Below are positions 42,338 through 52,530 of a DNA stretch of 64,000 nt, piece by piece. Below the pieces are notes generated by a model. The model was not told where the DNA came from. It was given only the letters and a program-made list of their open reading frames with translations, and did no database searches. Source of the DNA: Dacryopinax spathularia (taxonomy: Eukaryota; Basidiomycota; Dacrymycetes; Dacrymycetales; Dacrymycetaceae); the NCBI GenBank assembly GCA_037974965.1, contig JBBPFI010000018.1, positions 496,001-560,000 on the forward strand, written 5' to 3'. Every line of letters begins with the position of its first letter. The first letter of the stretch is position 1. The translations under genes were made by a program, and so were the position numbers.

Positions 42338-42882
42338 CCTGTCCACTGTTGCTGTTTTGTTGGGGTTGTTGACTAGCGCGAGGTCAGGTCGGTGATAGAA
42401 GCACATACAGAGCACTGCGGCGACCACAGCTTGAGCCCAGTTATGGGACCAGTCGCCGCATTCCCTCCCTCGTGCCAAGCGAAAGTGTGGCAATCCGCTA
42501 TCAACGCGGGGTACGGTAGGGACATCACCCTGCCCTGAACTCGAACTTCAGCACGTGATTCAGGCTACCTTAAGGTAAGAGAGAGTGGCGAGTGACGAGT
42601 AGCGAGCGGGCAAAGGTGACGCACGGACGGAATTGGAAATTGGCTCCGGGTGAGAATGCTCCCCCAAAGCCGTCGTTCGTACGCTCAGTGCAACAGGTCG
42701 TCCCTCTCAACCCGCGTTCCTTCTCTTCTTCCTCTCCTCCTCCTTCCTGCACTCATCGTCACACAACTCTGCTCAATTCGTTCCACTTGCATTTACAACT
42801 ACCACTGCTCTGATTGTCATTGTTCATATTCGACAAACATCTCGTGCTGTAGCATAACCAACCCTTCGTGTCCATCTCCAAA
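42338..42882. promoter_or_regulatory. Divergent promoter, proline-rich gene and SCD6
   Basis: 545 bp between two divergent starts. From about 42715 the plus strand is CT-rich (CTTCTTCCTCTCCTCCTCC), marking the SCD6 leader. No extra gene is seen. Confidence 0.4.
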
Positions 42883-44604
42883 ATGGCGGACAACTTCATC
42901 GGGTGAGTCTTTGCCATTCACCCGCGCATACATGCCATTCTAACACCATCTCTTCAGAGCGCGCATCTCGCTCACCTCAATGCGAGGTGTGCGCTACCGT
43001 GGCACTCTGCATTCCTTCTCCAAGGAGGACAGCACCATCTCCCTCTCCGACGTGCTCAGCATGGGCACGGAGAACCGCCGTCCACAAAACGAGTACATCG
43101 CGCCCTCCGAACGCGCATATCCGTTCATCGTCTTCCGCGTGAGCGACGTGGCAGACGTGAGCGTCGAGCAGCCTGCTCCGCCACAGGCACCACAGATGCC
43201 TGAAGACCCGGCCATCGTTGCTGCTGTGAGTACTCTTTCTAGTTGATTCTGGACGAGGCTGCGGGCACCCGAATGATGAAACATTCACGGATGTTAAACA
43301 CATAATACCGTCCGACGATGCGCAAAACCCCATGTGGATATTTCCGTTGCCTTCCTTCTGACTCTTTCGTGCCGGCATCCTCGCCTTTTTATCCTCTTTG
43401 TGAGCGATACTGACTCACATACCTATGACAGCACCAGCCTCCTCCTCAGAATGGACCGCCACAGGGGTACTACCCTCCTCCTCCCGGTCAGCGGCCTATG
43501 GCTCCTCCTGGGCCGCCTGGGCAACAGGGGTATTACCCTCCTGGACCTCCTGGACCGGGCGGTATGATGCCGCCTGGCCCACCTGGGCAGCAAGGTTTCG
43601 CTCCTGGGCCTCCTCCGCCGGGTTCTCGTCCTCTACCTCAGGCTCCTGGTCAAGCACCACCAGCGCCTGCCGCAACGCAGCCAGCAGCGGCGCCTCCCGC
43701 TCCGGCCCCCGTGGCTCCGCCTACTCAACCTGCACCAGCGACTTCTGCTCCTCAGCAGGCTTCGCAGAACAATACCACCGTGGAAGCGCCGAAGCCGCGT
43801 CAAGCTCAACCCAAGGGTGCACGCGTGCCCTCCCGTACTGGCGCAGAGAGCGCCTCCGTCCGAGCTGCCAGTGCATCGCTCGAGAACGTCGAGAAAGCTC
43901 TGGACGACCTCCGTCTCTCCCGCGAGACCGAAGCTCGTGCACCTGCCGCCCGTCCACCAAGGAACGGCACAACGAACGGCGCTGGTCTCCCTCCCCGTCC
44001 GTCAAATGGCACCGCTGCGGTAGATGGTGACTCCCGCCCTCCTCGCCACAACAGGCGACGGCCACGTCCACCACATGGTGCGCCTGGCACCTTCGCCCAA
44101 CCCCGTGCGCCCCTCCCAGGCACAGATTTCGACTTCAGCGGCGCTACTCAAAAGCTCGACAAAGCTGCCCTCTTCGCTGACGTCGCCGACTCCGCTTCGG
44201 AAAGCGAATCCGAATCGGACTCGGAGCCCGAGGAGCACGCAGACAAGGACGGCAAGATCCCCAAGGCCAAATCACCAGTATACGACAAATCCAAATCATT
44301 CTTCGACCATCTGTCCGAAGCGCCCGCTGCACCCGCACCGTCCGCTCCCTCCCAAACCGGCGGGCGTGGTGGGCGCGGAGGAGGAGGCCCCGGCGCAGGC
44401 GGAAGGGGAAGGGAAAGAAGACAACAAGAACGGAGCTTGAACCTTACCACTTTTGGGGAGGCGAGTGTAGGCCGGTATGGGGATGGGGTGCAGACGGGTG
44501 TTGGGGGCGGGTATGGATATAGGGGCAGGGGCAGGGGAAGAGGAAGGGGGAGGGGGAGGGGAGGCCCGCCGAGGGAGAGCAGGGAGCCGCAGTTGGCGGC
44601 ATGA
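42883..44604 (+). CDS. SCD6: Scd6/LSM14/RAP55 mRNP protein
   Basis: Three exons, 42883-42902, 42958-43225 and 43432-44604, giving about 486 residues; the second intron is long for this window (206 bp). The N-terminal LSm14 domain is MADNFIGARISLTSMRGVRY and onward to YPFIVFRVSDV. A Pro/Gly/Gln-rich linker follows. The three hallmark C-terminal modules are then present in order: FDF (TDFDFSGATQKLDKAALF), FFD box (YDKSKSFFDHLS) and TFG box (LNLTTFGEASVGRYGDG). The tail is an RGG-type run ([17 protein letters not shown]). Members of the family repress translation and promote decapping by binding eIF4G and the Dhh1/Dcp2 machinery in P-bodies. All modules are intact. The exon-3 acceptor at 43431 is set by the frame of the Pro-rich segment. 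Confidence 0.94.
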
Positions 44605-45056
44605 GTGACTTCTCGACGATCGAGGGCCCCACCTTCGGGTGTATGGTTTTATATGGTTTTAGTGGGATGTGCGACAACTCTACTCCGTTATGTTCGTATA
44701 TCTGCCCGCGAGCGGAGGAGATACCGGGAGGTTGTGATGTTGATGTCTGACGTGGTGAGGGTTAGGCCGTGTGAGGTGTATGTAGCGTGAATCGAAATTG
44801 AATGTTGACAAGGTTGATCCCTGAATATACGTCTGTGTCAGCCTTGGTTCGATATGCATTTCAGAACGATCTTCTGTATTTTTGCGTGTCAGGGCACCTG
44901 TATAGGCCATTCCAGTGTTCCTGCAGTCAGGACTCAGCACGACGGCAGTTCACCGTAAAGAAGCATCACAACGACTGGTCACTCGAGCGCATAGAGGACA
45001 GCAACGATGCCATTTGGGGCGCACAGCGCGTATGTATAGGCTAGTTTCCGCACACG
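44605..45056. other. 3' flank of SCD6
   Basis: About 450 bp, no gene. A tandem ATATGGTTTT pair occurs near 44650-44665. The stretch leads into the second repeat island. Confidence 0.4.
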
Positions 45057-45697
45057 AAGTAATGCCGCCCCGCTAGCCTAGCGGTAACAGCGGCAGAGGG
45101 CTACTATATCGTGAGCCTGGGGTTACTATATCGTGAACCCTTTTGTTCGATTCCGGCAGGCAGCTAGTCTTTTTCAAATCTCTTTTGCTCGTGCAGGGGC
45201 CGCCGGAATTGCGCTTCGGGTCGTTCGGGTGGTTCATAAGGGGAGCGGGAAGATGTTGGAAGACTCTCGGAGGCTATGTCTCAGGGTTGGAGCCGACCGC
45301 CGAGCTCACCAAGTCTCTCTTTCCTACGGAACTTTACCAAATTAATTACGCATTTCGGGTTATGCTCGCACCATGGTCTAATTCCTCTACAAGTGTCCAA
45401 AAGCTGCTTAATTTAGTAAAAGTCAGGGGTGCAGTGGACTGGAAGCCTGAGTGACGAGAGGATGTCGGGGTAAGACATTGATTCCGCATCTTCCAACATC
45501 TTCCCGCTCCCCTCGTGGCCTCCCTTCGTCCATCCGAAGCGCAACTCCGGTGGCCCGCGCGCGAGTAAGAAGGGATGAAAAAAGAATTAGGTGCCTGCCG
45601 GACTCGAACAAAAGGGTTCACGATATAGTAACCCCAGGCTCACGATATAGTAGCCCTCTGCCGCTGTTACCGCTAGGCTAGCGGGGCGGCATTACTT
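45057..45697. mobile_element. Foldback element with tRNA-headed inverted ends (copies D and E)
   Basis: A 641-bp unit with inverted ends, each beginning AAGTAATGCCGCCCCGCTAG. It is the second member of the family at 35593-36246. The box-A-like segment reads TAGCCTAGCGGTAACAGC and the box-B-like segment TGTTCGATTCCGG, closer to the Pol III consensus than in copies A-C. Each end has the same two tandem hairpins. A subterminal part contains GGGAAGATGTTGGAAGA in both arms. I found no convincing target duplication around this copy. The interior (about 45310-45470) is non-coding. Confidence 0.78.
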
Positions 45698-46496
45698 TCC
45701 AACCAACTTTTAGCATATACATAGCCACTCAGAAGACTATCCCACTGCTCGTATACTGGAGTTGCTCATTCTTGGGTCCCACAGAACCATATATTCGAAC
45801 TTGGTATCCACTACCGTATACCACCAGCATAAACCCTTTCGAGCCTGGTCCGGCCAGTGTTATTCCATCGCATGAGCGGCGAGCGGGTATCATTAGTGAG
45901 AGACAAAGCTCGAAGCGCGCTCAGCATGTCGACCGCTGGGGCTATAACAAACTAGGACGTGTCTGTCCTTGGGGCATATGGGGGGCTGTGTGCTCGTGAC
46001 CCTTCTTAAGTTACTCCGAGTCGTCATCGAGAACTGGATTGAGTCCTTTGATGAGAAGGGGAGAGTACAAAAGAGGAAACCGGTATCAGCATACAGAAGT
46101 CTGGATATGTTCATTATGGGCGTCACCGCTCACGTCGGATGACGACCAAAGAGACGACGAGGAAGCCGGTGTGGATACGCAATTGCGGTTCGGCCAAGCA
46201 ACAGGAATGGAGTGCCAGACAAGACAGGGGGTCGTACCCATATAGAGTACATTCGATCTCATGTCCCCGGTATGTGCTTTCGGCCAAGTACAACTTCGCC
46301 CTGAGTTTGGGCGGTGATGAGCGGTGTAATCACATATGGCGGGCATAGTTAGTGGCATCCGACGTTGACAAGATCGAAACGTTTGGCGGACCTGCTCGTC
46401 AGAGTGTGTTGGACATGCATCGGCCGCTTTGAGGTTGTGACATGTGGCGCAGGCGGATGATGTTGTACTACATATGGTGTACTTCGACTCGGTGAG
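45698..46496. other. Intergenic region between repeat copies
   Basis: About 800 bp without a recognisable gene; short open frames on both strands have no domain. Confidence 0.35.
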
Positions 46497-46640
46497 GTAA
46501 TGTTGCCCCGCTCGCGAAGCGGTAACAAGCGGCAGAGGATTACTAGTACATGTAGATTGAGTCCTGAACCCGGGGTGGCTTAGGGTATATGAGAACCCCT
46601 TTGCCACACGTCGCCAGCTCGATTCCCATGGTAATCAACA
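46497..46640 (+). repeat. tRNA-headed repeat, divergent copy F
   Basis: Begins GTAATGTTGCCCCGCT and keeps the box-A-like CGAAGCGGTAACAAGCGGCAG and box-B-like CTCGATTCCC. The hairpin region is enlarged and degraded (CCGGGGTGGCTTAGGG ... GAGAACCCC). This is an old, diverged relative of copies A-E, about 800 bp from copy E. Confidence 0.6.
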
Positions 46641-46879
46641 AGTCAGATGATGTTTCGACAATGAACCGGGAATGCTCTCCGGGAAGGGGAGATGAAGAGA
46701 GGAAAGGGGAGAGAGGATGAGAGGAGTCGTCCGTTAGAAAACTCGGAGGTAAGGCGCACTCCCCGGGAGCCGAGCGCTCTTTTTATGTAAGCACAATTTC
46801 TTTGCGTTGTCGGTCCCTGACGTCCCTGGGCGCCCATCGCTCCCCTCACACTCTCTCCTCCTCAGTGCCGCCCCTCACA
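46641..46879 (+). promoter_or_regulatory. Promoter and leader of RRP3
   Basis: The sequence turns CT-rich at 46830-46870 (CTCACACTCTCTCCTCCTC). The repeat copy F lies directly upstream, so part of the promoter may be repeat-derived. Confidence 0.4.
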
Positions 46880-48437
46880 ATGTCCTCCTCCGAAGCGTCC
46901 TCCTCTCGTTCTCCTTCCCCTGCTCCCCAAAACGGTGCTAATGGTACTGAACCCCGACCGGCTTCACCGCCGATAGCGCCCGCCGTCGACCCAAACACCA
47001 CATTCTCATCCCTCGGACTCATCGACCCTCTCGTAGAAGCATGCAAACAACTCGGATTCACCCGTCCTACACCGATTCAGGCTGCTGCTATCCCGCCTGC
47101 GCTGGAGGGGAAGGATGTGATCGGCCTCGCGGAGACGGGGAGCGGGAAGACGGCTGCGTTCGCTTTGCCAATATTGCAAAAGCTGTGGGATGATCCAAAG
47201 CCGTTTTTCTGCGTTGTGCTTGCGCCCACTCGGTGCGTCCATCCATTCCCCCTCGCAGTTCAGACCAGCTGACACGGAAGGTTTCCAGAGAACTGGCATA
47301 CCAAATATCACAGCAATTCGAAGCGCTAGGAAGCACCATCGGCGTCCGCTGCGCCGTGCTCATCGGAGGCGTCAAGATGGTCCCTCAAGCCGTCGCGCTC
47401 TCCAAGCGTCCTCACATAATCGTCGCCACCCCCGGCCGGCTACAGGATCATCTCGAGAACACCAAAGGCTTTTCCCTGCGCGGGCTCAAGTACTTGGTCA
47501 TGGACGAAGCGGACCGACTGCTCGACTTGGATTTCGGACCGATTATCGATAAGCTGCTGAAAGTCATTCCGAGGGAGAGGAATACAATGCTGTTCTCGGC
47601 GACGATGACGACCAAAGTCGCCAAGCTGCAGCGGGCGAGTCTGAAGAGTCCGGTCAGGGTGGAAGTTTCGTCCAAGTGCGCTTTTTCGCTTCTCTCTCCT
47701 GACCCTCTCGCACCTAACAAGGGCTCGTGGGCAGGTATCAAACTGTATCCACATTACTGCAGACCTACGTCCTCACCCCCGCCATCCTCAAAGAGCCCCA
47801 GCTCGTGCATCTCCTCACGACCCTCACAGGGCTCAGCACGATCGTCTTCGTACGCACGATCCACGACGCGACCAAGCTCACGCTCGCCCTTCGCCACCTG
47901 GGCTTCCCCGCCATCCCCTTACACGGCGATATCTCGCAGGACAAGCGGCTAGGCGCGATCACGCGGTTCAAGTCTGAGCGCGGCGGGGTTTTGGTTGCGA
48001 CGGACGTCGCTAGCAGAGGGCTGGATATGCCAAAGGTGGACGCGGTGGTCAATTATGATCTTCCGACGAACTCGAAGGACTATATTCACCGGGTTGGGCG
48101 GACGGCGCGTGCGGGCAGGGCGGGGAAGGCGATCTCGATTGTGACGCAGTACGATGTGGAGCTGCTCCAGCGGATAGAGGGGGTGATCGGGAAGAAGCTG
48201 GAGGCGTACGCGGAGAGCACGAGGGAGGAAGTGGAGATGCTGAGGGAGAGAGTCGGGGAGGCGGTGAGGGCTGCTACGATCGAGATGAAGGAGAAGGAGG
48301 GGCGGGGCGGCGGGAGGAGTCAGGGTGGACGGGCGAGGAAGAGGGCGAGGGAGGGAGTGAGGGAGATGATGGATAGGGATGATGATGAGGTCGAGGCGGG
48401 GATGCCGAGGTTTAAGAAGGCTAGAGCGAGGCGGTGA
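46880..48437 (+). CDS. RRP3: DEAD-box RNA helicase Rrp3/DDX47
   Basis: Three exons; the introns are near 47234-47285 and 47676-47735. The joined protein is about 480 residues, normal for Rrp3. All DEAD-box motifs are present in order: Q motif (GFTRPTPIQ), I (AETGSGKT), Ia (APTRELA), GG, Ib (TPGR), II (DEAD), III (SAT), V ([10 protein letters not shown]) and VI ([11 protein letters not shown]). The sequence around [19 protein letters not shown] and the run [35 protein letters not shown] place it in the Rrp3/DDX47 branch, needed for 18S rRNA maturation in the nucleolus. The C-terminus is a basic Arg/Gly/Lys-rich tail. The ATG at 46880 follows a CT-rich leader; a frame extension upstream lacks a better start. 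Confidence 0.93.
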
Positions 48438-49155
48438 AGATCTGTAGGGTGGTTGGTCTGCTTGGGTTGTACGATATCCTGTTTGTTTCTTTTTCCTTCT
48501 ATGGGTGGTACTATCCCATAATACACTGTCACTGTCCAAAATCTTGCTCAGCTCCTGCATATACGCTGCGGAGTTCAATCTCACGGCATAGTAGTGTGCA
48601 ATCGCTGAAGGATCGCTGAAGGAACGACGCCACGCACGCTTTCGGCGCTACAAAACATTCCCGGGTTCTAGAGGCACGCACAGCGTGTCTACGACCTCTA
48701 ACCCTGGCAACACCCCGCAAGTCAAGCCTCCTGAAGCACATTCATGTTGACAGCCATGTTCATTCATATCCGTGTATCTTACACACCTCGTACCACATGC
48801 ACATGCACATGCGAAAAACCATAACCCACGGAACAGAAAAAGAACAGGGAAGTAACATGGCCGTCGCGTGACCACGTCCATATCAGAGGCGCAACGTGCG
48901 AAGTCCACAAGTATCAGCCATGGAAATGAGGAAATGAGAAACGTGGATACAGTATCGCCCACTCATCGGGCAGCCAGACTAGAGAAACGGAAAGAACAGT
49001 TGAATGGCGGAGCATGAGACGCAAAAGTTGGATCGGAGGACTGGAAGGATGCGGAAAGTGAAGGTATCGATGCGGATAATGTACAGTTCAGTTCAGTGCG
49101 GGGAAGACTCATGCGGCTGTTGTTCGTGGGCGTTGGCGGAGGGAGTACGGGGGCG
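48438..49155. other. Convergent intergenic region, RRP3 and methyltransferase gene
   Basis: About 720 bp between two stop codons. A CACATGCACATGCACATG repeat is at about 48792-48812 and an ATCGCTGAAGG duplication at about 48601-48622. No gene is seen. Confidence 0.4.
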
Positions 49156-50993
49156 TTAGTCGTCCATCGTCGTATTCCTGACTAGCTCTCCTTCGGCTTT
49201 TTCGGCCCATCTAGAAAACCCTATCAGCACTCCCAGTCCCCAGCACGTCCGAAACCCTTGCTCTCGCCTTGCTTTCCAAGGCAAGAACCAAGCAGGCGAC
49301 AGAAACGGGAAGGAGGGAAAGAGCAAAGAAAGGAGACTCACGCATAATGCCAAGTAACGTACATCTGCTTGCTCAACCCATCCAGCTCCCTGTCCGTCTC
49401 CTCGATCCACCCGTCTAGGACTGCCGGGTCGTACCCCGCCTCGATCAGCGTTGGCCGGAGGGAACGCATGAAGAGCTTGGAGTCGCGCCGCATGAGTTCG
49501 CCGATGTAGTTCATTCGTCTGGAATGGTCGTCTGTGCCTGGTCGCATATGGTAGCGTGAGTGGATGTTCTTCCGGTGCGGGTAAAAGGAGAGATTTTGGG
49601 GGAAGAGGTGATAGGAAGTAGGAAGTAGGAAGGGGAAGGAGAAGTGTGGACGTAAGCTCACCAGGGAACCACGGCCCCACAGGAACCCACAACAGATCCT
49701 CCCCCACGAACGTGACTCCACCCGGAGCGCCCACATGTTCCTGGAGCCATTTCGCAAAGCACCTCCCCGCATCGACCGTGCTCCCCTTCCCCTTCAGGGC
49801 GTTATATGCCGCCCACAGGATGCGCTGCATGGCCGATTCGTCCGGGTCGGTTGGCTGGCCATCGGCGTTCCGCAGTTGGAGGTCGCCTTCCACTAAGAGG
49901 AGGACACCGCCGGGGCGGAGGGTCGTGAGGAGGTCTTCGATGTAGGCTGGGTAGTCTGGGACCTGCAGCGCGGGGAAGTCAGCTACGTGGGCTATTGCGT
50001 GGCAGGGCAGGGGAGAACGCACTCCGTTACAGATTGAGCGGGAGTGGACGACGTCGAACATCCCCTTGAAATGCGGCAGGCCGAGCGTGACGTCGTCGAT
50101 CTCGAACCTGCAGTTAGGCGGTGCATTCGCGGCTCGTTTCCTGAAAATCGGATCAGTCCAGTCCGATGCTCTCCCCATCTCGAACCTTCCAACAAGAGAC
50201 AGTTGCCAAGGGACAAGGTTGAACACGGGGGGTGGGAATGGAGAAGGGACGCACTTGAACTGCGGTGCCAAATCAACCCCAATAACCTCAACATCCGGCC
50301 ACTCCTCCGCCATCTCGCACGCCCACACCCCCGCCCCAGTCCCACAATCCAACAGCGCCCTCTTCTGTCCCTGCTGCTGCGGTGCCCCCTTCGGCAGACG
50401 CGGCAATCCGGGAAAATTGAATGGTAGAGATTGGGCGGGTGCGGGCGTCGGCGGGAAGGGGCGCGAGAGCGCACGTTTTACGAGGTGGGGGGCGGCGTAG
50501 TTTGAGTTGAGGGCGAGCTTGAGCATGAGGTGCTGCGTGCCGAGGCGGTCGCATTCTTCGTCGTCGGCCGGGATGGAATAGAGCTATATGCGCAGACGTG
50601 GTCAGCCGTGATCCTGAGTTCACCGACGAGATTGGAAGAGGGGTGCGGCAGTTGAAGGCCCGGATAGGATAGGATGTGGGAAGGTGGGAAGGTGGAAAGG
50701 TGGAAGGACGGAGCGCGCACCTCGTTCTGGGCATTACACACCCTCCCATGCATCTCCCTCACGAACCTCGCCCCGTCCCTACTGCTCGCAAACGAATACA
50801 CGCTCGGCGCCCTCTCCAAATCAGAATCATAGTATTCCCCCGCCTGGCCCTCCCCATCCCCATCCCCATCCACGTCCCCGAGGTCCATGTCCATGTTCGC
50901 TGATCGGGGGGAGAGAGAGGTGTAGGACGGTGAGGGGGAGGCGGACATGCGCTCGTCTTCGAGCGGGGAACGGTAGGTCAGGAAGGCGGCCAT
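49156..50993 (-). CDS. UMTA/LaeA-type SAM-dependent methyltransferase
   Basis: Start ATG at 50991-50993, stop near 49156, and about six exons. After a Ser/Asp-rich N-terminus come LYSIPADDEECDRLGTQHLML and SNYAAP, then the SAM-binding motif I, LLDCGTGAGVWACEMAEEWP, and motif II, VEVIGVDLAPQFK. CRFEIDDVTLGLPHFKGMFDVVHSRSICNG and the LRPGGVLLLVEGD strand follow. The order is that of the fungal UMTA/LaeA-like class I methyltransferases. LaeA itself is a regulator of secondary metabolism, but many paralogues exist and nothing here shows which role applies. No biosynthetic cluster genes lie nearby. Residues of the SAM site look intact. Confidence 0.85.
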
Positions 50994-52524
50994 TCTGCTT
51001 GCACGGTATTACTCGGGTGTCTGAGAGTTGGCAGAAGGAAGCGGGGAGGGAAAGAGGCTGCGGCGACAGGAGGAGGAGAGAGCAAGGCGGCGATTGGAGG
51101 CCTTAGCTTTGTTATATACCCGCTTTATATGCACCGACCGAACGGGGTGGAACGGGTGTGAAAATGATGCGCTGTGAACACTCGTCCCAGAGTAGCAAGT
51201 CGTGCTTCTTCTTGATCTTCCAATACCGACGCGGAATGGCGGGATACGTTTATGTACGTATATGCGTATGGGTGCAGTCGTTTGCTGTGCTAGGAAGGTC
51301 GAGCTAAGTGGTAGAAGCCCTCGAGCTATTAGAAGGTTGGGTTGGAGTGGGAAGGTTACTGTAGAAGACCGCAGTCCGGAGGTCGGAGCGGATCACCGGT
51401 CGGCTTGCTCGCTGGTGGGTTGGTCTGGTCTGGTTGCGAAGATGAGCGAGAAGGAGGGCGGGAGTTGCGTGAGTTGGAAGAGGCGGGAAGATGGGGGTGG
51501 TGAGGCGGTGTGATTCGGGAGATTGACGATTCGAGATTGAAAATGGCGACGAGAAGGTTTGAATTTGGCTGCTCGGGGGGGACGTTGCGTGAGCTTAGCT
51601 GGGAGGAGGCGAGCAAGCAGAGGCAGAAGAAAGGGGAAGCCAGAGGGAGAGGGAGTGCGGTCGAGCGCACATCATTTGTCTGCTCCCTTTGCAAGGAGAA
51701 GACCAGCACTGACCCCGGTCGGTCGGCGGGGCAGAGCGAAGGGAAGGACGGCGAAGGGAAGAGCGAGGAACGAGAAGAAGCTGATGGACGACCGCAGATG
51801 GACTCGAGAAGAGCACGCCGCCGCCGCCCGATGGGGGAACCACTCACTCCCGCACAATCTCGTTCGTAATGGGCTGCACACATGGAGAGCGACGCACAGG
51901 CCGACACGCACACACGCCAGCCATCAACGGATAACCGCGTCTCCCTTCCCTTCTTTTCTTTTGGGTGTGTCGTGTCGTGTTACCAACCAACCCAGCCTGC
52001 TGTGCAGATCTCAGGCAAAAGGCAGGCAAGGAATCACGCGCTCACCGTCGGCGGCGCGCGGCGTCTATCCCGACGCACCGAACTCACCGCGAGGTCCTCT
52101 TCAGTGCTACTACTGTACTGGCATTTTGATTCGGCCCAAGATCTGCCTCTTTCTGCTCTCAGTGCATACTAATCAGCTGAGAGTGCGTATGTATCGGCGG
52201 TAGACCGGCAGCAGTACTAGCATCATCATCCCATTCCATCCATCACCCACCCAACCCGAGCAAAAAGGCAAGAACAACACCCAACCCGTTCCGCGTTCGA
52301 AGATCGGCCCCGCCGGCGGTAAAGACCCCGCCCGCCGCCGACGTCAGCACGTAGGGGACTGGCAGACCCGGGGGACAAAGCGCGAATGTGCGAATCTGTC
52401 GGACTTTGGACTTTTCTGGGTTTGGGGTCTCGGCTCGCCCAGTCGCCTCTCCCCTTTGCATTTTCGCTGGGACGGGACGGGGACCGCCACCGCCGGCGGA
52501 GAAGACGCGCTGTCCGGGGGTGAG
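50994..52524. other. Upstream region of the methyltransferase gene
   Basis: About 1.5 kb. The part nearest 50994 is the leader and promoter of the minus-strand gene. Open frames at 51356-51913 (minus) and 51510-51869 (plus) come from CT/GA-rich bias and carry no domain I recognise. From 52240 the sequence is GC-rich up to the insertion point of the element at 52531. Confidence 0.4.
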
Positions 52525-52530
52525 GTTCCG
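52525..52530 (+). repeat. Left 6-bp target-site duplication (GTTCCG)
   Basis: GTTCCG directly abuts the left terminus of the element and is repeated at 55707-55712 directly outside its right terminus. Confidence 0.8.

Noticed and set aside
43425-44440. Overlapping open frames in other phases of SCD6
   Set aside because: The LSm14, FDF, FFD and TFG modules fix the true frame; the others are products of Pro/Gly/Ser-rich codons.
49156-50993. A secondary-metabolite gene cluster around the LaeA-like methyltransferase
   Set aside because: Neighbours are RRP3, a mobile element and gene-poor DNA; no synthase, P450 or tailoring enzyme is present.
51356-51913. 185-codon minus-strand frame and overlapping plus-strand frames upstream of the methyltransferase gene
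   Set aside because: CT/GA-rich composition with no recognisable motif; more likely promoter or leader sequence.
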